Part shown: positions 51,718-60,742 of the stretch, one piece after another
How the letters are laid out: each line of letters begins with the position of its first letter
Numbering within the stretch: position 1 is the first letter of the stretch
Source: Streptomyces naganishii JCM 4654
GTDB taxonomy: Bacteria; Actinomycetota; Actinomycetes; Streptomycetales; Streptomycetaceae
DNA length: 64,000 nucleotides
Assembly: GCF_014650575.1 (NCBI RefSeq)
Contig: NZ_BMVF01000013.1
Span: forward strand, 62,001-126,000
Direction: 5' to 3'
The notes under the pieces: generated by a model
Told to the model about the DNA's origin: nothing
Seen by the model: the letters and a program-made list of their open reading frames with translations, nothing else
The model's database searches: none
Position numbers and translations under genes: made by a program

Positions 51718-53586
51718 GTGACGGCGAGCGAGCAGGACGGGACGTACCCGAGGCCGATCCTGCGGCGGGAACGGTGGCACAGCCTCGACGGCGTCTGGGA
51801 GTTCGGGTACGACGACGCCCGCGTGGGCGAGCGCGACGCGCGGTTCTCCGAGGAGACCGAGGGCACGTTCGACCGGGAGATCACCGTGCCCTTCCCGCCC
51901 GAGTCCCCCGCCTCCGGCATCGGCGAGACCGCCGCGCACGCGGTGGTCTGGTACCGCCGCCGCATACCCCACGAGGTCCTCGCCGTCGCCGGCGGCGAGC
52001 GGGCGCTCGTGCACTTCGGAGCCGTCGACCATCGGGCCAAAGTCTGGCTGGACGGCCGGCTGGTCGCCGACCACGTGGGCGGCCAGAGCCCGTTCACCGC
52101 CGACGTGACCGACGCGCTGCGCCCCGGCGCCGGCGAGCACGTACTCGTCGTACGCGCCGAGGACGATCCGGCCGACCTGGCACAGCCGCGCGGCAAGCAG
52201 GACTGGCAGGACCGGCCGCACGCGGTCTGGTACGAGCGGACCACCGGCATCTGGCAGACCGTGTGGGCCGAGATCGTCACCGAACTGCACGTCACCGACC
52301 TGGCCTGGATCCCCGACCCGGCGCGCGGCGTCGCGGCCGAGATCACCCTGGCCTCGGCGCCGTCCGCCCCGGTGCGCGTGGAGATCGTGCTGAGCCACGA
52401 CGGCGAGGTGCTCGCCGAGTCCGCCTCCACGGTGCGCACCCCGCGCAGCCGCGTCGACCTCGTCATCCCCGCCCTGCGCAACGGCATCGACCGCGAGGAC
52501 CTGCTGTGGAGCCCCGAGCGGCCCACCCTCATCGACGCACGGGTGACCGTCCGCGACGCGGCCACCTCCGAGGTGCTCGACGCCGTCGCCAGCTACGTCG
52601 GTCTGCGCAGCGCCGGGGTGGGCCGCGGGGCCTTCCTCCTCAACGGCCGCCCCTACTACGTGCGTTCGGTGCTCAACCAGGGTTACCGTCCCGACACCCT
52701 GATCGCCAACTCCGGCACCGCCCAACTGCGCCGGGAGGTCGAGCTGATCAAGGCGATGGGCTTCAACGCGGTCCGTGTCCACCAGAAGGCCGAGGACCCC
52801 CGCTTCCTGTACTGGGCCGACCGGCTCGGCCTGCTGGTGTGGGGCGAGACCGGGGCCGCGTACGAGTACGGCACCGAGGCCGTGGAACTGCTCACCCGCG
52901 AATGGCTGGACCTGGTGCGGCGCGACCGCAGCCATCCCTCGGTCGTCACCTGGGTGCCGGTCAACGAGAGCTGGGGCTGCTCCGACATCGCGAACGACCC
53001 CGCGCAGCAGGCCTACACGGTCGCGCTCGCGAACCTCACCCGGGCCCTGGACCCGACCCGGCCGGTCATGTCCAACGAGGGCTGGGAGCACACCGACAGC
53101 GACATCATGGGTGTGCACGACTACTCGTCCGACCCCGAACTGCTCACCCGCCGCTACGGAGACGCCGGCGGTTTCGAGGCGCTGCTCGTCTCACCGGGCC
53201 CTGCCGGACGCGCGCTCTCCCTCACCGCACGGCAGACGGAGCGTTACCGCGCCGGTGAAGTCCCGCTCATGGTCACCGAGTTCGGAGGCCTGTCGCTGGG
53301 GGCGGAGGAGGACGAGTTCTCCTACACCCGCACCAGCTCCGACACCCAGTACGCCGCCCTGCTCGGCGACATCTTCCGGGTCCTGCACACGAGCCCGATC
53401 GTCGCGGGATTCTGCTACACACAGTTCATGGACACCGCGCAGGAGACCAACGGCCTCCTGCGCACGGACGGTTCGCCGAAGCTGCCGCTGGAAACGATCC
53501 GCCGCATCGTCACCGGCGCCGGGGCCGCCCCCGAGAAGAGGCGCGAACCCTCCCCCTCCCCGTCCCCGGCCGGCCTGCCGCACTGA
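51718..53586 (+). CDS. Glycoside hydrolase family 2 enzyme
   Basis: 622 residues, three-part GH2: sugar-binding jelly roll (WHSLDGVWEFGYDD), Ig-like domain and TIM barrel. Acid/base Glu in VTWVPVNESWGC and nucleophile Glu in MVTEFGGLSLG. No signal peptide, so an intracellular beta-galactosidase/glucuronidase/mannosidase-type enzyme. GTG 51718 has AGGAGGAGGA; GTG 51670 is a weaker start. Works with the ABC importer under LacI control. Confidence 0.9.
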   Translation: MTASEQDGTYPRPILRRERWHSLDGVWEFGYDDARVGERDARFSEETEGTFDREITVPFPPESPASGIGETAAHAVVWYRRRIPHEVLAVAGGERALVHFGAVDHRAKVWLDGRLVADHVGGQSPFTADVTDALRPGAGEHVLVVRAEDDPADLAQPRGKQDWQDRPHAVWYERTTGIWQTVWAEIVTELHVTDLAWIPDPARGVAAEITLASAPSAPVRVEIVLSHDGEVLAESASTVRTPRSRVDLVIPALRNGIDREDLLWSPERPTLIDARVTVRDAATSEVLDAVASYVGLRSAGVGRGAFLLNGRPYYVRSVLNQGYRPDTLIANSGTAQLRREVELIKAMGFNAVRVHQKAEDPRFLYWADRLGLLVWGETGAAYEYGTEAVELLTREWLDLVRRDRSHPSVVTWVPVNESWGCSDIANDPAQQAYTVALANLTRALDPTRPVMSNEGWEHTDSDIMGVHDYSSDPELLTRRYGDAGGFEALLVSPGPAGRALSLTARQTERYRAGEVPLMVTEFGGLSLGAEEDEFSYTRTSSDTQYAALLGDIFRVLHTSPIVAGFCYTQFMDTAQETNGLLRTDGSPKLPLETIRRIVTGAGAAPEKRREPSPSPSPAGLPH

Positions 53587-53591
53587 TCCAC

Positions 53592-53620
53592 GGTCGCCGC
53601 CGGCACGGCCGGCGGCGACC
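53592..53620 (+). terminator. Hairpin terminator after the GH2 gene
   Basis: GGTCGCCGCCGGC and GCCGGCGGCGACC pair around a very short loop, directly after the stop. Confidence 0.75.
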
Positions 53621-53683
53621 TCGATCACCAGCCGGGGAGCAGCGGCGAAGACCGGGGCCCGCGGCCTCCCGCCGAGCGGGTGC

Positions 53684-54238
53684 TCATCGCGCCGCCCTCC
53701 GGTACCGCGTGAGGACGCCGGCGCCCATCCGCTCGACCGACAGGCACTCCAGGGGGGTGCACGGGCCGCCGTCGGGGAAGAGCCGCCGGCCGTTGCCGAG
53801 GATCGTGGGGATGGTCAGCAGCCGGTATTCGTCGACCAGGTCCTCGGCCATCAGCTGCTGCACGACGCTCAGGCCGGTGGCGATCACATCGCGCTCCTCG
53901 TGCTTGACGACGTCGGCGAGGCTGCCCTCGGCGACCCGCGAGTTCTCCCAGGCCGAGGCGTCGGTCAGCGTGCTGGAGACGACCAGCTTCGCCGCGGCGT
54001 TCATCCGCGCGGCGAACGGGTCGTCCCGCTCCGGCCAGATCCGCGAGAACAACTGCCAGGTCGTACGTCCCAGCAGCAGGACTCCGGTGTCGAGTGTGCT
54101 CCCCAGCCGGAACTTGTCCCCCGCACTCGTCTCGGGACCGTGCCGGAACGCCCAGCCGCCGAGTGGCGTTCCCCCGGAGCCGTCCGGGTCCGACACGATG
54201 CCGTCCAGGGTGATGAACTTGATGACGATCACGCTCAT
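53684..54238 (-). CDS. Dihydrofolate reductase-family (RibD-like) protein
   Basis: 184 residues. KFITLDGIVSDPDGSGGTPL, LLLGRTTWQLFSRIWP, LVVSSTL and YRLLTIPTILGNGRRLFP are the NADPH-binding blocks of the YyaP/YwjB DHFR-like family, reductases of unknown substrate. Lies 56 bases after the sigma-factor gene on the same strand. Confidence 0.88.
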   Translation of the reverse strand: MSVIVIKFITLDGIVSDPDGSGGTPLGGWAFRHGPETSAGDKFRLGSTLDTGVLLLGRTTWQLFSRIWPERDDPFAARMNAAAKLVVSSTLTDASAWENSRVAEGSLADVVKHEERDVIATGLSVVQQLMAEDLVDEYRLLTIPTILGNGRRLFPDGGPCTPLECLSVERMGAGVLTRYRRAAR

Positions 54239-54294
54239 GGTGGGTGTCCCTTCGATCGATGCTCACCGGTACGTACCGGCGGCACCGGGCACAC

Positions 54295-55251
54295 TCATCG
54301 CGCCTGACGGAACTCGTCGGAGGAAATCCGCTGCGGCAGGTCGAACGCCTCGAGCACGCGCGGATCGGCGAACACGACGTTGTGCGCGACCCGGCCGCCG
54401 GTGACCGTGAGGACCTGCAGTGTGTGCAGCCGGTGGCTGCCGCCGGGCTCCGGCGCGTAGGCGGCGAGCGCGGGCTGCCCGTTGGCGGTGAGGGACGTGA
54501 CGGCCCAGCCCGGCCCGCGCAGCGTGAACACACGGTCCATGAAAAGACCGTAGTCGCGGCTGCCGCGGTACCACAGCGGCACCGGAGGCATCTCCAGGAC
54601 CGCCTCGTCCGTGAGCAGCCGCACCAGCGCGGGGATGTCCGCCGCTTCGAATGCCCGCACGTAACTCTGGATCACCGCGCGTGTCCCGGGATCGTCCGGC
54701 TCCGCGACCTCCTCCGCGCCTCCCGCGTCCGCGACGGCGGCACGGGCCCGCTGCAGCGAGCTGTTGACGGCTGCGGCCGTGGTGCCCAGCTGCTCGGCGA
54801 CCTCGGCGGCGGAGAACTGAAGCACCTCGCGCAGCACCAGTACGGCGCGCTGCCGGGGCGGCAGGAGCTGCATCGCCGCGATCAGCGCGAGCCGCATGTC
54901 GGTCCGGACCTCCGCGTCGAACCGCGCGTCGGGGAACGGTTGCAGCCAGGGGATGTCGGGCACCTCGGTGAGCGGCGCCCCGGGAGCCTCGCCGGGCGCG
55001 CCCAGCCCGGACGGCAACGGCCGCCTGGCCCGCCCTTCCAGCGCGGTCAGGCAGGCGTTGGTCGCGATCCGGTACAGCCACGTCCGCACGGACGCGCGCG
55101 TGGCGTCGTAGCGGTCGCGGGCCTTCCACGCGCGCAGCATGGTCTCCTGCACCAGGTCCTCGGCCTCGTGGAACGAGCCCAGCATCCGGTAGCAGTACGC
55201 CACCAGTTCACCCCTGTACGGCTCGAAGTCCACCGGCACATCATGGCGCAT
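54295..55251 (-). CDS. ECF sigma factor with SnoaL-like C-terminal domain
   Basis: 318 residues. Region 2 RMLGSFHEAEDLVQETMLRA, region 4 LLPPRQRAVLVLREVLQFSA then AEVAEQLGTTAAAVNSSLQR, followed by a ~130-residue SnoaL-like fold (AVIQSYVRAFEAADIPALVR). This is the SigJ/SigG-like group without a separate anti-sigma. ATG 55251 is a best guess; no strong ribosome site. Probably directs the DHFR-like gene and itself. Confidence 0.87.
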   Translation of the reverse strand: MRHDVPVDFEPYRGELVAYCYRMLGSFHEAEDLVQETMLRAWKARDRYDATRASVRTWLYRIATNACLTALEGRARRPLPSGLGAPGEAPGAPLTEVPDIPWLQPFPDARFDAEVRTDMRLALIAAMQLLPPRQRAVLVLREVLQFSAAEVAEQLGTTAAAVNSSLQRARAAVADAGGAEEVAEPDDPGTRAVIQSYVRAFEAADIPALVRLLTDEAVLEMPPVPLWYRGSRDYGLFMDRVFTLRGPGWAVTSLTANGQPALAAYAPEPGGSHRLHTLQVLTVTGGRVAHNVVFADPRVLEAFDLPQRISSDEFRQAR

Positions 55252-55315
55252 CCGGGCAGCCGGTGTTCCGGCGACGCCGAATCCGGCACGGCGCGCGTCC
55301 TGAACGGGGAGGCCC

Positions 55316-55837
55316 TCACCCGCCGGTGGCGCGCTGGTGGTCCTGCCGACGGGTGCGTTCGGCCCCGTCGGGCCACACCACGTCGACGGGGACGCCCGCC
55401 GCCCGGGCTTCGAGCACGGTGTCGGCGGTGCCGCCGCCGCGGCCGGTGGGCGGGGTGCCGTCCCAGACGGCGACGAGCCGGTCGGCACGTTCCACGAGGA
55501 TGCTGTTCGCCGCCTCGTACGCCTGCCGGCCGGCGCTCTCGATGGGCAGGACGACGACGTCGTGGGCGGCCTCGACCAAGCGGTCGAAGACAGGTGCGTG
55601 GTCGGACCGCACCCGGGCGCGCCGGTAGTCCCGGGAGGGCACGACGACGGCCAGCCGGCCGCCGGCGGCGAGGACGGCCTCCGCGAAGAGGGAGTCGGCG
55701 CCCCTGGCGAGACAGGAGATCCCGACCAGTTCACCGTCGGCGGCGTAGCGCCGCAGCAGTTCGTCCAGGGCGGTGCGCACCAGGGCGGAGGTCTTCGCCG
55801 TCAGGTCGATGTGCCCGGTCACCGCGATGGTCGTCAT
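55316..55837 (-). CDS. SLOG-like nucleotide-binding protein
   Basis: 173-residue Rossmann protein: TIAVTGHIDLTAKTSALVRT, GISCLARGADSLFAEAVLAA, VVVLPIESAGRQ, ADRLVAVWDG. The GH...ARGAD...E pattern and size match SLOG (SMF/DprA/LOG-like) sensors thought to bind NAD- or cADPR-like ligands. Third gene of the TIR-RyR-SLOG operon, 12 bases after the RyR gene. Confidence 0.75.
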   Translation of the reverse strand: MTTIAVTGHIDLTAKTSALVRTALDELLRRYAADGELVGISCLARGADSLFAEAVLAAGGRLAVVVPSRDYRRARVRSDHAPVFDRLVEAAHDVVVLPIESAGRQAYEAANSILVERADRLVAVWDGTPPTGRGGGTADTVLEARAAGVPVDVVWPDGAERTRRQDHQRATGG

Positions 55838-55849
55838 GGGGCGTCCCTT

Positions 55850-56164
55850 TCAACGGCCGGCGGGCTCCTGGAGGGTGTAGCCGTGGCGGAGGATCACCTT
55901 CACCGACCCCATGGCGACCACCCGGTCCGCCTCCTGCTGCGCATGGGTGAGCGCGGAGTACGGGACCAGCAGGGGGTGCGTCCTGCGCCGCCGGCTCAGC
56001 CGGCGCCCGTACCGCCAGCCCTCGGACAGGCGCTGCCGGGCCCAGTTGTTGTGGGCCTCCTCGGCGAGGATCTCGATCAGGGCGTGCAGGCTGTCGGGGA
56101 CCTTCACGTCCACGGTGCCGGGGGGTGGGGGCGTCCACGGCTGCCGCCCGTCGCGTCGCTTCAT
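55850..56164 (-). CDS. RyR-domain protein
   Basis: 104 residues, a stand-alone ryanodine-receptor repeat: PWTPPPPGTVDVKVPDSLHA, IEILAEEAHNNWARQRLSEG, WRYGRRLS and HPLLVPYSALT keep the W..P..D..VP..L..L.E..H..WA..R...GW.YG..R...H..LVPY pattern. GGAGAG before ATG 56164, which overlaps the TIR gene stop by four bases. In conflict-system theory such domains sense or bind nucleotides. Confidence 0.85.
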   Translation of the reverse strand: MKRRDGRQPWTPPPPGTVDVKVPDSLHALIEILAEEAHNNWARQRLSEGWRYGRRLSRRRRTHPLLVPYSALTHAQQEADRVVAMGSVKVILRHGYTLQEPAGR

Positions 56165-58389
56165 CCGTCTCTCCTGGGCGGACTGGGCCATGCCGACCGG
56201 ATGGCTTCCAGGACCAGGGTGGCGGCCACGTCGGCTGCGTACTGCTTCCAGGCCTTCTCCTGCTCCGGCCGCGCCGAGTCGACGCGGATGCCGTCGGTGG
56301 CGGTGCCGGCCACCGCGCACGCCATGGAGAACGACACATGTGTCCGGCCGCCCCTGCGGGTCTGGGTGACGGCGCCCGCCGCGTCCCCACCCCCGAGTTC
56401 GACGGCGGCCAGCCCCGGCCAGGCGCCGATCACCGGCCGCAGGGCCGGGTCCCCGCTGCCGCCGACGGACGCGTCCCCGGAGGCGATCGGGCCGACCAGG
56501 ACACGCGGTGTGGTGCCCCGGGGGCCTCCGGGCGGCCGCTCGTACACCTTCTCGGTCCAGTAGGCGTAATTGAGGCGCATGCTCTCACCGAGCGCGGCCA
56601 CCCCTTCGTGTGCCAGGTGGCTGCGGTCGGGGCGGGGCAGGCAGCTCTGTTCCAGTTCGTCGTACGTATAGCCGTGCAGCCGGCTGGAGATCACCACGTC
56701 GCCGGGTACGAGGTCGGGGGCGACGGCGCAGCAGGCTCCGACGAAGACCACCGTCTCGGGCTGGTACTCCTCGATCGTGGCGGCGACGGCGTTGCCGATC
56801 CCGTCACGGCCGCCGCAGGGGTGGGCCACCACCACCTCGTAGGCGCTGCTCCGGCCCACGGCCGGGATGCTGGTGCGCAGCCATGCACAGCCGGTGCCGT
56901 GCAGTGCGGTCTCGGTGTGCGCTCCGGAGGCCTCCAGATGCCGGCGCAGCGCCTCGTGGGCCTCGGGCAGGAGCGTGACGAGCGCGATGTCGCACCGGCG
57001 CCCCGGGGCGGGCGCGGGGGCCGCGGCACCCCGCTGCCCGGCCGTGATGCCGCGGCCCTCCAGCCGGCGGCGCTCGACGAACTCGTTGTCGACGTCGCGG
57101 CTGATGACCGCCACCTGTTCGTCCTCCGGGAGGTGGCCGATGGCCCGGCCCTGGAAGCTGACCTGCCGTGCCGCTCCGGGGCCGAGGAAGTACGGCAGGA
57201 TCACCAGCCGGCCGTCGGCGCGCAGGCGTTCGGCGATGTCGTACTCCTCCCGGCAGTACTCGCTCTCCCAGTAGTGCCGGCTGATGAGCGGCAGGAACAC
57301 CCGGCATGCGGCCACGTTCGCGTACAACTGGCTGCGCCAGTCGGCACCGAGCTCGATGGTGTTGCGGCGCAGGTAATGGAAGTACGACAGGTTGTGCAGT
57401 TCGAGGCTGCGGCCCACGCGCTGGGCCAGCGCGTCGTCCCCGCGGGCGTTGCTGAGGAAGATGCTGCCCTCCGCCCGGCCGAGGCTGCGGAAGTATCCGA
57501 CGCCCTCCTCGTAGGTCTCGAACTCCAGCCGTGGCTGGTAGAACCGGGCCACCATGTCCTGGACGCGGTCGGCGAGTTCCTCCGGGTGGCTCCAGCGCAC
57601 CGTGATGCGGTCCGCCGGCTCGGCGGCCCGGAGGGCGGCTCCGCTCACCAGCTTCGACGGCTGGGGCACGTAGCGGCAGTCGGGTGGATCGTGGACGAGT
57701 TTGAGGGTCGGCCGGAAGCGGCCGCTCAGCTCGGGGAAGACCCAGGGCACCGCGTGGGGGGAGGCGACGTCGACGACCACGAAGTCGCACCCGTCGACGG
57801 CGAGCAGGAACTCGAAGAGATCCTCGAACTCGAGGCTGATCGTGCGGGGGCGGTATCCGACGTCCTCGACCGCCCGCCGGATGAGCGGCTCGGCGGCCCG
57901 GTACGCGGGGTCGTCGGGCAGGATCAGTCCGACCGTGCCGAGCAGTCCCCTGGCGGCGCCGCCGGCCGGGCCGCTCCTGCCGGCGAGGCGTGCGAGCGCG
58001 GGCTTCACCTCGTCCGCGTCCGGGAGCTGGCGGCGGTTGAACACGATGCGCTGCTCGTCGGCCGCCGGGAAGAACCCCGCCGACACACCCGTCTCCATGA
58101 ACACGAGCCTGGGTTTCCTCGCCTGGAGCGCGAGGTCGTGCTCGTGCACCATGAACGGCGAGGCGCGGTACCGCCGTTCCTCGTGGCGATGAGTCACCAC
58201 GCCCACGAAACAGGCGCTCTGATCCATCATCAGTTCGAGGTGCGTGGGTGAGAGAGGATTGGTCTTCGGGTCGACCGCGAAGGTGAAGCCCTCGTTCCAG
58301 AAGAGCTTCCAGAAGTGCTCGTTCAGCTCCCGGTCCTCTGCCCAGTAGCTGTGACTGAAATAGGCCGGTATCCGACTGACGCCTGCCAT
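56161..58389 (-). CDS. TIR-TIR-nucleoside phosphorylase fusion protein
   Basis: 742 residues. N-terminal TIR-like domain (YFSHSYWAEDRELNEHFW, about 7-120); a Rossmann-like middle (VGLILPDDPAYRAAEPLIRR); a second TIR domain (about 308-430) with IFLSNARGDDALAQRVGRSL and SRHYWESEYCREEYDIAERL, where the catalytic Glu after the Cys is kept; and a nucleoside phosphorylase domain (about 468-735, DIALVTLLPEAHEAL and VVFVGACCAVAPDLVPGDVV). GGGGAGAAG supports ATG 58389. It probably cleaves NAD or makes and processes a nucleotide signal; this is inferred from domain types. Confidence 0.82.
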   Translation of the reverse strand: MAGVSRIPAYFSHSYWAEDRELNEHFWKLFWNEGFTFAVDPKTNPLSPTHLELMMDQSACFVGVVTHRHEERRYRASPFMVHEHDLALQARKPRLVFMETGVSAGFFPAADEQRIVFNRRQLPDADEVKPALARLAGRSGPAGGAARGLLGTVGLILPDDPAYRAAEPLIRRAVEDVGYRPRTISLEFEDLFEFLLAVDGCDFVVVDVASPHAVPWVFPELSGRFRPTLKLVHDPPDCRYVPQPSKLVSGAALRAAEPADRITVRWSHPEELADRVQDMVARFYQPRLEFETYEEGVGYFRSLGRAEGSIFLSNARGDDALAQRVGRSLELHNLSYFHYLRRNTIELGADWRSQLYANVAACRVFLPLISRHYWESEYCREEYDIAERLRADGRLVILPYFLGPGAARQVSFQGRAIGHLPEDEQVAVISRDVDNEFVERRRLEGRGITAGQRGAAAPAPAPGRRCDIALVTLLPEAHEALRRHLEASGAHTETALHGTGCAWLRTSIPAVGRSSAYEVVVAHPCGGRDGIGNAVAATIEEYQPETVVFVGACCAVAPDLVPGDVVISSRLHGYTYDELEQSCLPRPDRSHLAHEGVAALGESMRLNYAYWTEKVYERPPGGPRGTTPRVLVGPIASGDASVGGSGDPALRPVIGAWPGLAAVELGGGDAAGAVTQTRRGGRTHVSFSMACAVAGTATDGIRVDSARPEQEKAWKQYAADVAATLVLEAIRSAWPSPPRRDG

Positions 58390-58506
58390 CACTTCTCCCC
58401 ACCGTCGGCTCACCCATCCCCCCGCACGCCCCTAGGTACACCCCGAACTCCAGGAAATACGGCGAAAGCCATCGGAACCAGTCGAGACGCATGACAGTCA
58501 ACTGCC

Positions 58507-58518
58507 TAGACTGGTGCA
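58507..58518 (+). promoter_or_regulatory. Putative leaderless promoter for SLOG-4TM gene
   Basis: TAGACT (58507-58512) as -10, five bases before ATG 58518, no ribosome site. Confidence 0.45.
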
Positions 58519-59639
58519 TGACTTCGCCGCACTCCGCGCGTCCCCTCATAGCCGTCATCGGCAGCACCGACCCCGATCGCACCTTCACTCACCCTCTCAA
58601 GGCCACCGATCTCGCTCCCGAGGCCTGCCGGCAACTGGGCAGAGAACTCGCGCGGGCCGGCTGCGATCTGGCCGTCTTCTCCAGCAGCCCGGAGTACGTC
58701 GAGACCGATGTAGTGGCCGGGTACGCGGACGCCTGCACCGAGGCGGACCCCGGCCGGGTGGCGGCCTTCCCGCCGCGCCACAGCGACGTCGACTTCGGCC
58801 TGGCGCCGGACACCCACGCCAGCCTGGAGATCCTCCGCGACAGCAGCGGCGAGTGGGAGGTGGCCTTCTACCACACCCTGCTGAGCTGTGACGGCGTGCT
58901 GCTGATGGGAGGCGGCCAGTCCACCAGGGTGGCCGGGATCATCGCCCTGGCGCAGCGTCTGCCACTGGTGACGGTGGCCGCGTTCGGCGGCGGGGCCGGC
59001 CAGGTGTGGATCAACTTCGACAAGGTCCGCAACGACGCGGACGACTCCGACATCCGCCTGATGGGCGACAACTGGTCCTCGGCGTCCCCGTCCCGGCTGA
59101 TCGCCTGTCTGCTCCGACAGCGGGAACGCAGGCTGCGTGCCCTCGCGGAGCGCGCGCGGGGCGAACGCACGGCGGTCCGGCGGTCGGCAAGGGGGCTCAC
59201 GGTGGCGGCCGTGTGCATGCTGGTCTCTCTCGCGGCCCTGGTGACGGCCCGGCAGACGCAGCAGGCGGGTGCCCGGGATCTGCTGGTGCTGGTGGGCGCC
59301 CCGCTGGTGGCTTCGGCCGCGGGCGCGATCCTGCGCAACTCCTTCGAGAGCGATGTGCGCTGGGGACGCGCGGCGGTACGGGGGCTGGGTGCCGGGCTGG
59401 TCTGCGTCCTGCTCTACTTCGCTTCCCAGCTGCTGACCACTCCCACCCTCCTGGACCATCTGGACGTGCGCCGGCTGTTGTTCTTCACCATTCCGCTCGG
59501 CTTCACCGCGGGGTTCACCTTCGACCTCGTCTTCGAGCGGCTGCGCACCGGCGCGGCGGGCCCGCCGTCCGTTCCGCTGCCCGACCCGCTGGCGCCCGGC
59601 GCGTCCCGGCCCTCGGGCAATGACGGTCCGCACGCCTGA
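58518..59639 (+). CDS. SLOG - four-TM membrane protein (possible effector)
   Basis: 373 residues. N-terminal SLOG-like domain (about 7-200: PLIAVIGSTDPDRTF, ELARAGCDLAVFSSS, CDGVLLMGGGQSTRVAGIIA), a basic linker (LRQRERRLRALAERARGERT) and four membrane segments from about residue 230 (GLTVAAVCMLVSLAALV, GAPLVASAAGAIL, GLGAGLVCVLLYFASQLL, FFTIPLGFTAGFTFDLVF). Divergent from the TIR operon. Resembles ligand-gated membrane effectors of bacterial immunity (sensor plus TM). The 59640-59912 stretch after it shows no gene. Confidence 0.78.
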   Translation: MTSPHSARPLIAVIGSTDPDRTFTHPLKATDLAPEACRQLGRELARAGCDLAVFSSSPEYVETDVVAGYADACTEADPGRVAAFPPRHSDVDFGLAPDTHASLEILRDSSGEWEVAFYHTLLSCDGVLLMGGGQSTRVAGIIALAQRLPLVTVAAFGGGAGQVWINFDKVRNDADDSDIRLMGDNWSSASPSRLIACLLRQRERRLRALAERARGERTAVRRSARGLTVAAVCMLVSLAALVTARQTQQAGARDLLVLVGAPLVASAAGAILRNSFESDVRWGRAAVRGLGAGLVCVLLYFASQLLTTPTLLDHLDVRRLLFFTIPLGFTAGFTFDLVFERLRTGAAGPPSVPLPDPLAPGASRPSGNDGPHA

Positions 59640-59912
59640 GCGGTACGGCCGTCGCGACCGCACCACCGCGCGGGCGTTGGCCGAGCCCACCCGGTGCACC
59701 GGAGTGCCGAGGACGACCTGGCCACCGCAGAACCGCCTCACCCGATGGGGCCGCCCCGCCGTCTTCCTCCCCTGCTCCCCCGGCCGCCGCCGGTACGACT
59801 CCGGAGCAGCACCCTCGGCGGCGGACAGGCGAACAGAAGAGACAGACGCCGGCACACCACACGCACGACGCGTGACGTGCCGTCACCGACACGTGGGGAC
59901 GTTCAGCGTGGT

Positions 59913-60440
59913 TCAGCCGACACCGGTGACCTGAAGAGCGGTCGTCCAGTTGGTCCTGATGGCGTTGCGGGCCGACGCGAGGGTGATCGTCCCGTTGCAG
60001 ACGGCGTTCTTCAGCTTGGTCTCGACACCGTCCTTGCTGTGAGCGGTCTGGCTGCCGGAGTACGGCTCCGGCCACAGGTTGGCCGGGTCCCGCGGGGCGC
60101 CGCCGAGTTCCAGCGGGACCAGGTGGTCCTCCTCGTAGCTGGTCATGCTGGTGTCCGCGTAACCGTAGTCGACTATCCCCTGCGCCTTCAGCTTGTTGGT
60201 GTACGTGGTGGACGGACGCACCGTCGCGGTCCAGCCGGACACGCATATCGTCGAGGCGATGGTGGACTGGGTGACGTCAGGGTTGTAGGAACCGGGCGTG
60301 CACGCGGAGTCGGGCAGCGGCAGGTAGGACTGCGAGCAGGTGGCCGCCGAAGCGGTGCCCGCGCCGGCCCCGACGACGAGACCGCCGGCAGCCAGCCCTA
60401 GAGCGGATCCAGCAGTGGCGAGACGCACGAGCATGCGCAT
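59913..60440 (-). CDS. Secreted HNH-endonuclease-like protein
   Basis: 175 residues with a Sec signal (MLVRLATAGSALGLAAGG, cleavage near ASAA-T). The EEDHLVPLELGGAPRDPANL then WPEP region is the HNH-type beta-beta-alpha metal pattern (DHxxPLxxGGxxxxxNLWP) found in many secreted actinobacterial proteins. GGAGG lies five bases before ATG 60440. Extracellular nuclease role is likely but untested. The 302-base gap to the next gene shows nothing but its ribosome site. Confidence 0.8.
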   Translation of the reverse strand: MRMLVRLATAGSALGLAAGGLVVGAGAGTASAATCSQSYLPLPDSACTPGSYNPDVTQSTIASTICVSGWTATVRPSTTYTNKLKAQGIVDYGYADTSMTSYEEDHLVPLELGGAPRDPANLWPEPYSGSQTAHSKDGVETKLKNAVCNGTITLASARNAIRTNWTTALQVTGVG

Positions 60441-60742
60441 GAGGACCTCCGGGGAGTGGGTCCCGGCGGACCGCCGGGAGCTATGTCCATGACAACGCTC
60501 GACCGAGCTACGCGAGTAGATGCCGAAAGTGAAATCCCTGTGGAGAAGCCGTAGCCGACGGCCCAAAGCATGGAAATCGGGACGAGGGAACGGGTGACCG
60601 CGGGCGCCCGTGAGCTGGGCGCTGACGGGATGGGAAGGCGCGGCGACGGGGCATAGGGAGAGAGCAGGTGTGCGGGACCGTGTTACGCGGAGTACCGGAG
60701 TGGCGGACGGGATGCCGTTCCGGCCAAGGAGGAGGCGAGGGC

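Noticed and set aside
59620..59934. Open frame after the SLOG-4TM gene
   Set aside because: Arg/Thr/Pro-rich, no motif, no ribosome site.
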